Positions 49,901 to 61,828 of a DNA stretch of 64,000 nt are shown in pieces; position 1 is the first letter of the stretch, and the number at the start of each line of letters is the position of its first letter. The notes under the pieces are model-generated. The model was not told where the DNA came from. It saw nothing but the letters and a program-made list of their open reading frames with translations, and did not search any database. The position numbers and the translations under genes are program-made. The stretch is from Umbilicaria muhlenbergii (lineage: Eukaryota; Ascomycota; Lecanoromycetes; Umbilicariales; Umbilicariaceae): assembly GCA_000611775.1 (NCBI GenBank), contig KK106984.1, forward strand, positions 3,635,341 through 3,699,340, in the 5' to 3' direction.

Positions 49901-50839
49901 GACTAGATTGAAGCAACTGCTTCAGAAGACTGCCGAGTAGATTTTGAGCCGTCTGACCTGCAGTCTCCGTATAATCGAGATACAGGAATAGCACCGCCAT
50001 GTTCTGTCTCTTCGCATGCCGCTCGCAGTGGTCTTGGAGGTGTTTTATAATGATGGAAGAAAGTACTGTCTTTACTCCGGTCAAGTCCATCAAAAGATAC
50101 TGTATAGATCGCATAGAATACTCACCTTGCCTGCCCCTGGGGCACCATAACAATGTAAAGGCCATGGACGGCCCTGGATCCATGCCGTAAACTCCACGGA
50201 CTCCAACAAAAAACTCCCAGTAGGGAAACTATGGTCGTAAGTCTCCTTTTGCTTCTTCAGGAATTCGAGTGGTGATAGCCACTTGATGATTTCCTGTTCC
50301 TCCATTACCTCAGCTCGGTGTTCTTGATTCTGCAGGGTCTTCTGCATATCCCGATTGAGGTTGAAGAGGTCTATTTGATTGAATGACTCCAACTGCGACT
50401 TGAGATCGTTTATCTGACGAAACAAATCTGCAATGTCACTTTTGTCTAGGGAATATGTAACTCGCTTCCAAAATTTTGGTAAGCCAGTCTTTGGCTGCAA
50501 GATCAATAGCAGCTGTTGTATTCTGTCCTCAAGCCGACGTAAGATACCTCCCGGTCTGAGCGAACCATCCACGCTATAGGTTTCAGCCTTGGGGTTTCCG
50601 CCGTCTTGTATCGCCTTGAGGAAGGCATGATACCAAGGATCGTCCGGGTGAGCAGCAGCCTCTCGAGCACGGTCATGTAGCAGCTTCAACAGCTCCATCA
50701 GCCCCTTGAGATCATCGAGCCACTTTTGATGCTCTTTGATGGCTTTTTTGAAATCGCTGATGTACTGCAACACTGTCACGATATTTCCAATCAAAGCGGT
50801 CGACGCGGATGCGAGACCCAAGGCGGAGGCGATCTCCAT
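46950..50839 (-). CDS. NLR protein: HeLo-like, NACHT with inserted ZZ finger, ankyrin repeats
   Basis: Two exons, 50126-50839 and 46950-50069, give 1277 residues. Residues 1-200 are an all-helical HeLo-like/fungal STAND N-terminal domain (ASALGLASASTALIGNIVTVLQYI). The NACHT domain has Walker A GAPGAGKT at 232-239, which spans the only intron, Walker B VYIVVDALDEF near 337-347 and a sensor LLITSRPLD near 370. Directly after it lies a ZZ-type zinc finger (about 384-428) with three CxxC pairs and a His (SCQDC..., HCDTC, LCQSC, GGHDF). Winged-helix-like sequence follows, then from about 780 to the end some 14 ankyrin repeats (GQTPLMYACKRGHIKTVSSLL and others). The gene looks intact. Such proteins act as intracellular non-self receptors that set off heterokaryon or defence cell death. 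Its left neighbour converges on it. Confidence 0.92.
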
Positions 50840-52186
50840 ATTTGCTGACTCAGAGTATAGACAGACCGAACGACGTTAAAACCGTGCGTCGCCAGGTACG
50901 GAGAATGGTATGATCAATATTGTGGCGTTGAGCTCGATATAAAGATAGAGGAATCGGCGGATGCAACAAGCGGAGAAGACAAACGGCTCTACGCGCAACG
51001 AGCCATTCGTAATCATCAGCAAGCTACCTCAAGCCCCTCGATTTCAAGATATCATCTGCCTTAAGCTGCAGAAACTTGTGGAGTCGAGGGACATGCAAGT
51101 CGGCCAAAAGTCTCCCAGCGATCATGGCGTCGAGACTAAGCACAGCACACCGCAAGGCGGAGTAGGCAAGGTTGTACTAAGATTAGATGCTCCAGCGCAG
51201 AGGCACAGTTCGCACAACAAGAATCATTACAACGAAACTAATGATCACCACGCTGCGTCCTCTCTCGTTCCAATCAGCAGGTGGTCTGGCGCGCTACTGT
51301 CGCTCTTGCGCCCTGTCATCTTACTCATCCAACGATCCTGGCGTGGGGGCCGAGGGGGCCAACTTTGCCAATCACGCTGTTCACATGCATCCTGGTTCAC
51401 GCGGGCTGCGAAGGATTAAATTATGTCATTTGCTTTTTTGGCTAGCAGAAGCACAGTGCATCCACGGAACGAGTACTTCCCCGTACTCTGCTGCACGAGG
51501 ATACAGGAGAGCACCCAGCCGGAATACACCCCAGTCCAATCAAAGGGCCGGTGATGGCTTCGCATGCCTGGCTATGTTGGGTCAGGGATTCAGGGCACGA
51601 GCTGCGGTAACGGAGTACCGGTACGCAACGCTGGACGCACGGATCCAACCATGCAACAAGGTACGGACAGGGGTAGAACGTGTCGCTCCGCACCGAGATT
51701 CATCTCCACCATCTCCTTTGGGCTCGGAAATCTTCCATTTCCCACACGCTGAGCTTGATGGCACCCCGGGTCCATGACTGCAGTCGCTGCACGAGAACCT
51801 TCTTCTGTTGGTCATTTGCACGTACCAGCCACCAGCTCTCTCTAGATGTTATCGAAGTACAGAACTACTCGTACTCCTGCGTCTAGTCTTTCCATGTACC
51901 TGAACCTGTTTTACGGCATGTGGAACCATGTGTTGGAAATGCGATTCATACACATGACGTCCAAACTTGCCTTGCTCCCCTTCGCTTCGTCTTGCTATTC
52001 CGACGATCCTTCTGCGCCATGCATGTTGCTCGCAGGGAAACCAAATTGGAACTAAGCTACCTTACCAGTGCTTACCATGTGCCTGCAATGCTACGCCCCT
52101 CAGCCGCACGCAGACGTCGTAAGACATGAAAAAGTCTCGTCTCTGCCCTCTTGGAGTTTCAACTGTCGTTCTCAGTATTCATCCAT
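50840..52186. other. Intergenic region between divergent genes
   Basis: Promoter of the NLR gene at the left and of the S41 protease gene at the right. Several open frames of 60-196 codons overlap each other in different frames at 50961-52130; none has a recognisable domain. I see nothing else. Confidence 0.4.
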
Positions 52187-55085
52187 ATGGCGTTTCGATT
52201 GTCTCTTTACGCGGCGCTGCTGTCGACCATATTCGCCAGTGTGTTCCTGACACCGTCACTCGCGAAGTTTTCTATCCCCTCACTTCGTCGAGCACCTCCT
52301 ACGCTCTCATCTCGAGACGTAGCTCAGGATGCTTGTGGCACTCTCTTTAACTGGCTCCAGAGCAATTGTTAGTATGCTGTGTATATCACCGTGTCTATCT
52401 TCTGACCAGTCAATGCAGATACCGTCTTTACAGCCCTGCAAGTTTACGATTGCCTAATTATTGTACCCTTCAACCAAACCGTTGCCACGGAATTCATCAG
52501 CTACTACAAGGAGACTCTCGAGTTCCAGAGCACGATAGCGTATCTTAAGGATCCTCCGTCAAGCTACCAGCAACCCGCAGTGGATCTTCTGGCAGGCCTC
52601 GACCATATTCAGGGACAGGTTGACGCTGGGGGTTTCAACAACCAATACGGGTTTGAGCTTACGGTTCAGGCACTGATCTACTCCGCTCACGATAGCCACC
52701 TGCAGCTCTACGCAGGTCTCACGGAAATCTTCAGCTTCGGTAGCCCCTTCTACGTCTCCTCGGTTTCAGAGGATGGGATCGCGGTACCCAAAGTCTACTT
52801 GACAGGTGGGTCGATCGCTCAATGGTTTACTTGCAGCCCGACTAATGAATCGCAGAGGATTTGATCTCGGCTCAGCAGTCTGGTGGCCAATGGAACGCAT
52901 CGGCGATATCCACAGTGAATGGACAACCCGCTACTGAATTCTTCACCCAGTTCGCTGCGGAAAACTCCCAAGGTTATCTTGAGCCTCACGCTGATTGGAA
53001 TAATATGATGTACAGTCCTGCGGCAGATATCCAAGGACTCGTCAATGCCTTTGAAGGATCGTCACCCTTCTACCCTGGTGACGTGTTCAGCTTGGTACTC
53101 GAAAATGGTACTGGTATTCCAGATTTGACATGGTTGGCGGTCATCAACGACCTGAATAATGTGGTTCCGATTGCCAACTACTCGGACTTTTACTCTTACT
53201 TTGTCGTGGATGACTACGATTACTACGTATCACAAAGCACTCGCCGGATGAAACGAGATTCGGTTACATCCACTGAAACGGCCACGACATCTTCTGCGGT
53301 ACCCACACCGACTTCCTGGTCGGACCCTTCCTTTCCTTTGAACCCCGCCTACCCACAGAATCCTGCCGTAGTCCAGCCAGATCTTGGGGAAGGAGGAGTG
53401 ATTACTGGTTATTTTCTTGATGAATCGTCAACTGGTGTACTAAGCATTCCCAGCTTTTCCCCAGGCGATGTACTGGCGTTCTCTGCGACTGTCGGCGCTT
53501 TCCTTCAAAAAAGCAAGGCCGCCGGCGTCCAGAAGATTGTCATCGATCTTCAGCAGAACTGGGGAGGACTTACACTCTTGGCAACTGATACATTCAAACA
53601 GGTAAGATTGCTGCATACATAATAAATCCGAGATCTAATCGTCGATATAGTTCTTCCCAACCATTGATCCATTTGGCGGGAGCCGTGAGCGCGCTCAAAA
53701 ATATGCGTACGCTCTCGGCAACACATACACCAATTACTACAACACGTCCCTTGTTAACTCGACTCAATCGAACGATGTCGATTATTCCAATAATGTCTGG
53801 GTCGCACCGCTCTTCTTGGACGCAGCAACTGGTCAAAATTTCAGCTCTTGGGCTCAGTACTTCGGACCTCATGGAGATGGTCTAGACTATTTCACCACAA
53901 TTGTAAGAAATTTGAACCCCTATTGATGAGGGACATGCTAACCACACATCTACCAGCAACGCGACAATCTGTCAAGCATACCGTTTGACGTGCAGTCACT
54001 AGGTGCCGTCGTTGATGGCTACGCCAATCGCACCAATCCAAAGGCGATCTCGCCTTACGCGGCCGAGGATATTATCATCGTAGGACTCTAACCCTATTTT
54101 TTTTAGCAATGCATAATACTAACAGTCACAGCTTACTGATGCAATGTGTGCTTCCACTTGTACCCTATTCGTCGAAATGATGCATCATGAGGCCGGAGTC
54201 CGCACCGTTGTGGCTGGTGGCCAACCTCGAGTAGGGCCCATGCAGGCCCTTGCCGGCAGTCGCGGCGCCCGGTACTATGAGGCGGCTGATCTCGACATCG
54301 ACATATTCCTTGCCGAAGACATCAATGCAACGGTCAAGGCGGATCTGCCTGATCGGAACGTCGAGTTCCGGATCGACGTTGCAAGTTTCAATCTCCGTGA
54401 CCAGGTTCGAAGGGGTGAGAACTTTCCTTTACAATTTGCGTACGAAGCTGCAGATTGCAGAATCTTCTTTACACTGCAGACCTTCAATAATTATACCGCA
54501 CTATGGCAATATGCAGCGGATGCCATCTGGACGAACCCGAAATTGTGCGTTCAAGGTTCCACCAACCAACCTTCTGCGGGTAACATTACCGACACAGTCG
54601 GTCCCACCGCGGCGGAAAAAGCATCGTGGGTAGGTAGGAGATCCGATACCGATTCGTCCACAGCCGAGGAGAAGCGCTCGCCCTCGCCATCCCGCATCCA
54701 CGGAGTGCATGGCCTGGATCTTGATGCAGCAGCGCGTCAACCCGGTACCAACTGCGCCAACGCTCCTAAGGGTTACTGTGGCGACAACATCTGCGTGGCG
54801 TCCCCTTACTGCGATCCCAGAACCGGGAACTTCAACCCAGCTCAAAAGCAATGCCAAATCCCGTGCGGTCGGCGCTGCCCAACCATCCTCGGTAAGGCTA
54901 GTGTCTGCCAGTCCGGTGGCTTTTGCCTAACGTCTTCTACGCCGACCACGGCGCACTCGTGCACGTTGACCAGGACGACCGGCAAGCAGAAGGTGCCGGT
55001 GGGCTTACCGAATCAGCCGCAGAGTAAGCCACCGACCAAGGCACGGAGTGTTGGGGATTTTATCATAAAGGGGATCAGGGGATGA
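52187..55085 (+). CDS. Secreted S41-family serine peptidase with Cys-rich tail
   Basis: Six exons, 52187-52367, 52419-52805, 52856-53601, 53651-53902, 53957-54079 and 54132-55085, give 880 residues. MAFRLSLYAALLSTIFASVFL is a signal peptide, which fixes the start. The N-terminal half is the region that precedes the catalytic core in fungal CPAF-like S41 peptidases (CGTLFNWL, GFELTVQALIYSAHDSHL). The core includes VQKIVIDLQQNWGG and the presumed nucleophile Ser571 in LTDAMCASTC. The last 120 residues are a cysteine-rich extension (GYCGDNICVASPYC ... CGRRCP), not part of the peptidase as I know it, which looks like an extracellular knotted module. Many N-glycosylation sequons are present. Related peptidases include UstP of the ustiloxin pathway, but no other ustiloxin-type gene lies in the window. 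Confidence 0.88.
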
Positions 55086-55811
55086 GCGGGATGGGATGCT
55101 GGAATGTATATTCAGGGCTTCGATACATATATCAGTGCCTGCTATAGACCCTGTCCATCTACAGTGTGAACCAATCGTGCGCAATCTAAATCCTGAGCTC
55201 TCTATAGATCTCCCGGCCTCCTTTGTGATACTCTCCCTGCTAGATTACTTAGGGCTCAATCGAAGCACATGACTGCTAATCATCTTAGCGCCGGCAACAA
55301 CCAATACTCTTTTGGTCCAACACAATGGTAACACAACAAACCCAGCACCCACGCTTAGGCTCTCATTCGCCAACGATTAAAAGGTAGTAGCGCACCCCAA
55401 CATGCACCCTCGGCTACATGCACAACCGGGTCCTCGGGACTGGGGCGGAGTACCAAGACCCTGAGAAGCCTCAAATCGGTGGAATCGCATAACTCCCATT
55501 CGGGTAAAGGAAGATAAGCTTATCTGCATGCTGCGGCTGAAACGTGGGAACGTCGATCCGGGTTCGTGCGCGAAGAGGCCTCCGGGTTTGCGGTGACGTT
55601 TGTGTAGCTCTCATAACGTATGCCATTCGTTCGGCGTTTCAGAAGTACCAGTTCTGTGCGACTTGAGAAGACCCCGCGGGGACGTATATATGGAGGTCTC
55701 GGTACTTGCGCGATGCTGTCGTTACATGTACATGCGTGACTGAGCGATTTGGGTGACATTCTACGCCGAAACAACTCTCCGTCTTCGCTGCATCACTGCT
55801 CTATATTGAAC
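55086..55811. other. Intergenic region
   Basis: Trailer of the peptidase gene and promoter of the small secreted protein. I see no other feature. Confidence 0.4.
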
Positions 55812-56468
55812 ATGAGAGTCGTAAGTTTCTCACTGATCACGACCTTGGCCCTCGGCCTGGCACTGCCAGTCCTCTCCTCACTACTTCCTAGAGGCCAAGT
55901 CTGCGCCAACGACGGTAGAACCAAAGTCGGAACGTAAGTCAACAGAAGCAACTCCCCATTTGCCATCCAAACAGCTACCCACGCAGAAGCAACCCGCTGA
56001 TACATGCATAGCCCCCACAGCTTTTTCCACCATCGCAGTCTCCCCGAGCCTTCCCTCCCCCCTCTCCAACCCCGCGCGCCCATCCCCGTCAAAATCCCCT
56101 GTCTCTGGTGCGCCGCCGCCAGCGCCACCTATATAAAAATCAACTATTTCAACGGCGGCGAGCCCGGCAACGGCGTGAGTCCCACGGTCATCAAAATGCT
56201 CAGTGACGCCCTCGACCAAATCAATGACCACATCGCCAAGCACGGCGACGGGGTGCTCCCGAACGGGGCCTACGACTACCAAGCCCTCGGCTTCAGTTGG
56301 TATTCGGTGAATATGAACAACCACCAGCAGACGTGGGGGGTGGTCGGCCAGGCGATTGATGCGCTGATTACCTTTATGCTGAATTATTCGTCGTATGGGA
56401 TGGCGCAGTTTAGCATTTATGATGGCGATAATCAAGTGGGAACGGGGACATTGGGTCCTAGTTTTTAG
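55812..56468 (+). CDS. Small secreted protein A, paralog of the protein at 61.8 kb
   Basis: Exon 1 is 55812-55933: MRVVSFSLITTLALGLALPVLS is a signal peptide, followed by a short stretch ending KVGT at the donor. Two acceptors keep the frame: at 56012 (78-bp intron, 192 residues) or at 56123 (189-bp intron, 155 residues). The second exon ends at 56468. The last 90 residues contain HIAKHGDGVLP, MNNHQQTWGVVGQAIDALI and FSIYDGDNQVGTG, which are closely matched by the gene at 61829. The intron lies at the same place and phase in both. No named domain is recognised; it has at most four cysteines. Probably an extracellular protein, possibly effector-like; the family is otherwise unknown to me. Confidence 0.8.
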
Positions 56469-57794
56469 ACTCCCTGGGCGGGAATAAAAGTAACGTTCTG
56501 CATGCTTTTTGGCTTATTCAGCATCGTGTGATGATGGTACGACGTCAACGAAAATAAGATCCTTGACCGAGTGTGCGAACGTGAATTGTGACCTCCATCT
56601 TGCTCTCCAGCCTCGCCAGTGCTTGCCCCGTTGCGCTGTCATAGAGCATTCGAGTCCAAACTGTAGTCTGCCAGGGATACCCTAGGTTATCGCCAATTGG
56701 GAGGTATAGAGATCTTCTTGACCCAGAGGAGTATCCAGCTACTCCGCAATAGTCGTAGATAATCGAAGCTATTGAAAAGGCCCGTCTTTGTCGGCTCTGC
56801 TTCAGTGCTCTTATCGCAAGGGCTCATAAGCAGCATACAATCCGAATGGCATTTCCCCGACCTGCTTTTCTGGATTTTGACTCGGTCATCAGTCAAAATA
56901 AGAGTTGCTCGCTTAGTAAAATGGAAATCACTGCATCACAAAATGTAACATGGTAGGTATATTTGTCAACTTATAAGTAAGACCTAAGAAGGATAGCATT
57001 GCAGAAACAGAAGATTTGTACGTCTGTTATGTGGTAATGGCGAAAGAGATACAGAAGACTCAATAATAATGTAAACCAATATAGTATTTGGGCTTTAATA
57101 TCTTAATTAGAACAGAGCAAAATGATGGCGGCGCAGCTTCTCCCAGCTCAGCTTTGACTGATGCAGGCCCGACTGTTCAAACCAGGCCAGGACAATAGCG
57201 AGGGACTTTTGTTAGGTGTCGAGTCGAAATCATGGTTCCTCTACTCCATAGTGGGATGGTTCCTCTACTCCATAGTGGGATGGTTCCTCAAGGTACTAAT
57301 CATGAAGCAGGTGCCAGGCTCTTCAGGCTTCAGGCCTCCTCAGCCTTGACTCCTGGGCGAGCATGGCACTCATGAGAACTTGCCTCGCTTAGAATGTTCA
57401 GATGCTCTCTACATATTTAGGATGCACTTATCCCAACTAGGAAGTATCTGAACATTTTAAACGAGCGCGGACCGTGCCATTCCCTTTCAACCACGCCCGT
57501 TCTCTCCACTCCCTCTCTCACTGCTTTCTGCTTCTACTTTGAATAGCTCGCGGGGTAGGTGGAACCCGGCACTCATGCGCCATTCACTGCCCAGATAATG
57601 ATTTCTATGCGGTTTAACAAGCTACAAATGCTGTTTGAGATCCAATGAGGCGACATGCGCCTGCCGCCTTTCAGCAACGATGCTCAAACGCGCCGCAAGA
57701 GCCCCGTGCCATGACCAAGACCTCTCCACTCCGTCGAACTTGTCGCATCCACCTCTGATCCCAGATAAAACACATCCCGCAGCCTGGTCCTGAA
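56469..57794. other. Intergenic region, partly AT-rich, with a tandem repeat
   Basis: I see no gene. The part at about 56900-57130 is clearly richer in A and T than its surroundings. A 24-base tandem repeat follows at 57233-57289. Confidence 0.4.
57233..57289. repeat. 24-bp tandem repeat, 2.4 copies
   Basis: The unit TGGTTCCTCTACTCCATAGT plus GGGA occurs twice without mismatch, followed by nine bases of a third copy. It lies in non-coding DNA. Confidence 0.92.
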
Positions 57795-58256
57795 TCAAAC
57801 ACATCCCGAAGCTTGAATCATATAGGCTGGTTTGTTCGTATCCGCTTGATTCCAATTTTGCCAAGGGGCCGTCAGAGGCACCATATTCTGCACCCCGCCT
57901 TGCGCGTTGGCCGCAAAGTCTGGTCCACCATGGAGCATGCAACCTATGGTGATGGCCTGGAGTCCCCTCTCGCACACGTCATAGGGTATGTTGGCCTCTT
58001 CCCCGACGTTCATCATGCCCATGCAGGACCTGGTCGTGTTGTATAGGACACTGCCTGCAATTGCGGTCTTGGCTTGGTTGCAGATGTCGGAGATGACGCC
58101 ATCGCAGTCGGGTTGCACGATGGTGGCCGTCTCGCACTTTTTGCCTAAGGTCTTGTAGCAGGTGTGCACGGATGTGGAGAGGGTGACGAGGGCGAGGGAT
58201 AGGGTTGGGAGGGCGGAGACAGCGACGAAGGCGATGTGGGCTCGGGAGAGATGCAT
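57795..58256 (-). CDS. Small secreted protein with eight cysteines
   Basis: A single exon of 153 residues. The start at 58256 gives a good signal peptide (MHLSRAHIAFVAVSALPTLSLA); an in-frame ATG 63 bases upstream would place extra polar residues before it. The mature part has eight cysteines, an even number fit for four disulfide bonds: in HTCYKTLGKKC, PDCDG, DICNQ, RSCMGM, DVCERG, IGCMLHG and the C-terminal SGC. The end (PAYMIQASGCV) is well defined. I recognise no family. Size, signal peptide and cysteines are those of candidate fungal effectors or other small extracellular proteins. It lies between the two paralogous secreted proteins but is not similar to them. Confidence 0.75.
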   Translation of the reverse strand: MHLSRAHIAFVAVSALPTLSLALVTLSTSVHTCYKTLGKKCETATIVQPDCDGVISDICNQAKTAIAGSVLYNTTRSCMGMMNVGEEANIPYDVCERGLQAITIGCMLHGGPDFAANAQGGVQNMVPLTAPWQNWNQADTNKPAYMIQASGCV

Positions 58257-59703
58257 GGCGGATGGATTAGAGGGGTAACGTGTGTTTGTGATCGAGTTGA
58301 ACTCTATGAAGTAGAGCAATAGATGGGAAGAGGCACCGAGTATAAGTAACTTCTGTTCGCCAGCGCGAGGGCTTTTGTCCCCAATTTTCTGTTCTTGTTT
58401 ATGTAATTAGAGCTTGTTGCTGAAACTTGGCCAAGAGCTCTTGTCTCTCTGCCCAGATCTTTCCTATTCTACGCGCCTATTCTATGCGGTTTCGCCATAT
58501 GGTTTCAAATGAAGGTGGCGCAGCAAATCATTCGACGGTAGCAATGGCGAAACCATGGTGTCATTTGATAGCCCGCTCCCGGCGCAAATCTCCGTCTGCA
58601 GTATGAAAATTTCCTCTCCCATGTGTCTTCTTGTTCTTATGCGCCATTGTTCACACAAGTGTTTCTGGGGGGAGGATAGAGAAGCCAGAGTCTTATGAAG
58701 CTACCAACAAGGAAAAGGAACACGACAAAAGCAGAGGCCCAGATGCAATCGTGTGGCAGGGAGGAAGTGTGACTGGGGGCCTTCAAGCTTTATCATGTTA
58801 ACAACAGTACGGGGTAAAGTTCGGACGGATTGAAAACGGTGCCATTGGCAATGACCGGAGGGCGCCCACAGAACGGTCATCTCTGCAATATCACTCTATG
58901 GTCTGTGGAATTCAGAAGTGCAGCATCAATCCATCATCCGCACCGAGGGAGGAACCGTTGTAGGCAGACCATTGTAGTTACTCCTAAGGACGACTTTTTG
59001 CCGAGATAGCTTGGCAGGTGGCTCAGTGGTACTTAGCACCGCCTTAGTGCAGGCCGCAACGTTATCAAAATGCGGGGAGAGCTGTTGCAACAGATCAACG
59101 TCGCTACCGTACTTTTGGAGCGGGCAAAGCTTGACACATGGTTGGAGGGAAAGACTTCTGCTAATATACCGCAGAGGACTAGGCTCTGAGGTCGAGACTA
59201 CCCTAAGCCAGCATAGGACCTGCGAAGCTTCTGGGGTTCTCTAATTAACTACTCGTATCCAAGCTTCGCTAATAGGCAGAAACGCTATTCTGAACATGCA
59301 AGCATTAGATATATTCAGTCCTTGCCATCAGTGTATACTTGATAGTTGGAATGAAGCGGCACCGAGTTCTTATTATAGACGTGGTGTGATGGGGTACGAG
59401 GTAGTCAAGAGTCAAGGATGCCATTGGGTCATCGGAGCGGGGCACGGGCTGGTGGCATCCCGGCAAAGTGCGGATGCGCATGCTAAGGTACCACTGGCAC
59501 CCACGTGCAAGCTTAAGGTACCTTAGGCTCGTCCCGACTCCCGCGATGCCAAGGTACCTCAATCGATTGCTTAACAAGCAGAAGATAGTTGGTACTACTA
59601 CGTACAATACCGCATTGCCCCGCACAACTATCACCTACCACAACCCGTACCTCTGCCCTTGTTCTAACTACCGACCTGGGCCCATCACTAGTGCTTTGAC
59701 AAC
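58257..59703. other. Intergenic region with AAGGTACC words
   Basis: No gene seen between these divergent genes. The word AAGGTACC occurs three times between 59484 and 59560, once inside the 12-base palindrome TAAGGTACCTTA at 59514-59525. This lies within 220 bases of the next start and may be promoter sequence. Confidence 0.45.
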
Positions 59704-60594
59704 ATGGCCAACCTTCGCGACAACGTATCCCGTACCAAAGCTTCCTCGCCTCTCGGCACTTCCCTCTTTGTAGGATTACGCGCTGCCGATGCCGTCTTGC
59801 AATATAATATCCTGCGGCGGGGATGGGGTCAAGAACTCATTACGCGGCTAGGAGGGAGTGCCATCCAGTCCACCGACGCTGCTGGAGGAATCCTCGGACT
59901 CCATCCATACTACGCTACTATGGCCGCCCTCGCCCTCGGCAGCAGCGTGAAACAGATTGTGAACCTACTCTTCGTCTCCGAACAAGAAATGCCGGCCACG
60001 TCAGCAATAGGCATCAGCCTTTTCAATACGATCTTCAACTCCGCCAACACGCTTCTTTCCTTGTGGGTGACGTCCTCCATAGCACCGACCTCTGCCGCAG
60101 AGCTAAGCTCCTCTCCAACCTTCTTGCTCGGTGTCGGCATGTACGTGGTGGGCATGTTGACCGAAACCATATCGGAGTTCCAGCGCAAGGCCTTCAAAGC
60201 CGACCCTGCCAACAAGGGAAAGCCCTACGGCGCCGGACTCTTCTCGCTTGCCACAAATATTAATTACGGGGGCTACACCATCTGGCGCGCCGGCTATGCG
60301 GTTACTGCCGCCGGACTGCCCTGGGGTGTTGTGGTTGGAGGCTGGTTTTTCTATGATTTCGCTACCAGAGGGGTGCCGGTATTGGATCAGTATTGCACAG
60401 AAAGGGTCAGTCTTCCTGCTCTACCTCGTCCGCTTGTACTTTGATATACAAGGGATGGAGAATGTCATATGAGGAAGATGCTGCTGTTGCCCGGGGCTCT
60501 TGCTAATCTGCGATTTGATGATGCGTAGTACGGTGATGCGTGGAGGAAGATCAAGGAGCGTGTGCAGTACAGGCTTCTTCCATTGATCTACTAA
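59704..60594 (+). CDS. DUF1295 / steroid 5-alpha-reductase-like membrane protein
   Basis: Two exons, 59704-60405 and 60529-60594, give 255 residues. Several hydrophobic helices are present (LGLHPYYATMAALALGSSV, FLLGVGMYVVGMLTETISEF). The C-terminal part shows the family motif: RKAFKADPANKGKPYGAGLFSLATNINYGGYTIW (given here as positions 158-191 for orientation), and ends ERYGDAWRKIKERVQYRLLPLIY, as in DUF1295 proteins and the C-terminal domain of 5-alpha-reductases. These usually reduce or isomerise sterol-like or fatty substrates in the ER with NADPH; the substrate here is unknown. The 123-bp intron restores the conserved ER-YGDAW join. Confidence 0.85.
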
Positions 60595-61828
60595 ATCGAC
60601 CCCTTGAGAAAAGGCGGATTTAGTTCACGAGACTTATGATACTTTCGTTAAAACCGGCTGGGGATTAGGGATAAGGGCTGGTGCATGAAAAGGTAGAATT
60701 TGATAAGGTGTTCGAGGTTGTAATTAACAGGAGACTATGAAATGTTCATGTTCGATGGGAGCCGGATTGTGCGTTGTTTCCTGCTTTATAAGAGAACTAA
60801 TTACTTCAACCTTCGAGGTGTCTTTATAACACAGAGATTCACTCATGTCAGTTCCCAACTTTACGGGTTTCTCGCTCCCGTCTCATCTCAATCAAAAGGC
60901 GAAGAAGTTTCTGTTGTGCGGATAGTGAGGGCAGGGTCAATCTTCTCGGCGCAAAGCACCACCTTTGACTATTCTCCCTTTGGTATTCGTTTCGCTTTCT
61001 TACCACGTTCGTCGCTGGGATTGTTACTTTAACTTCAGAATTCGAGAACTGCGGGTTCGAAGTGCTTATCAGGCCCGACATCGGTGTTCCTCCCTTTGTT
61101 CGATTTCAGAAGGTAGTATCTGCCACCTTCAGATTGCGCAAGACCACCGAGGGAAGAAGGTGATGGCCAGGCTTCAAATTCCTGCTTGCCTCTCGTCTTT
61201 TTGCTGATGGACCAGGATCCAAAGAGAAGTCTACTCCGGCATTTGCACTCGGAGTCCGAGATTGAAGGCAGATGAACTCTGTGATTCTTTCAATACTTCC
61301 AGGTCCTCCGCATAATTTGTCTTAGGGATCCGTTCCTATCTCCAGGCTTTTCAAGCTACCAATGTGTTTTTACGCCCACTGCCAGCCGCAGGCCGGCTTC
61401 GATGACGTAATCACCACTCTGTGCACTCAGCTTACCAAAAGACTTTCAGATATCGCAGTCAACTCACAGAACATATCAGGCTTAGAGCGATAAGGCGTTG
61501 CTTTACAAAGCATGGAAATGGTTAGCTATAGCATTGTGGCGGGTATTGGGACCGCAGGGACGTCCATCGCATAATACATGAGACTCTTTTCGCGGCCAGC
61601 GGACGGCCGCACCACATCCCAGACATCTTTACTCACTATGCGATTTGCGAAGATGTCTGGTTTATTGCTTTTCAATTCCGCGCTCTCACTTTACTATGTT
61701 CCACTACTGCTGGAACCGCGGCACATGTTATCTCCAGCCAACTTTGCTCGCTCCTCGAGTTGAGCCCACCCTTCAAAACCCTTCATCACACCGTTGTACT
61801 CTTTTCACAAGCCTTCCATCCTTACGCA
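60595..61828. other. Intergenic region
   Basis: About 1.2 kb with only short open frames and no recognisable domain. The right end is the promoter of the second small secreted protein. Confidence 0.4.

Noticed and set aside
50961-51777. Overlapping plus-strand open frames of 152 and 196 codons
   Set aside because: They overlap in different frames, have no domains and show no convincing coding composition.
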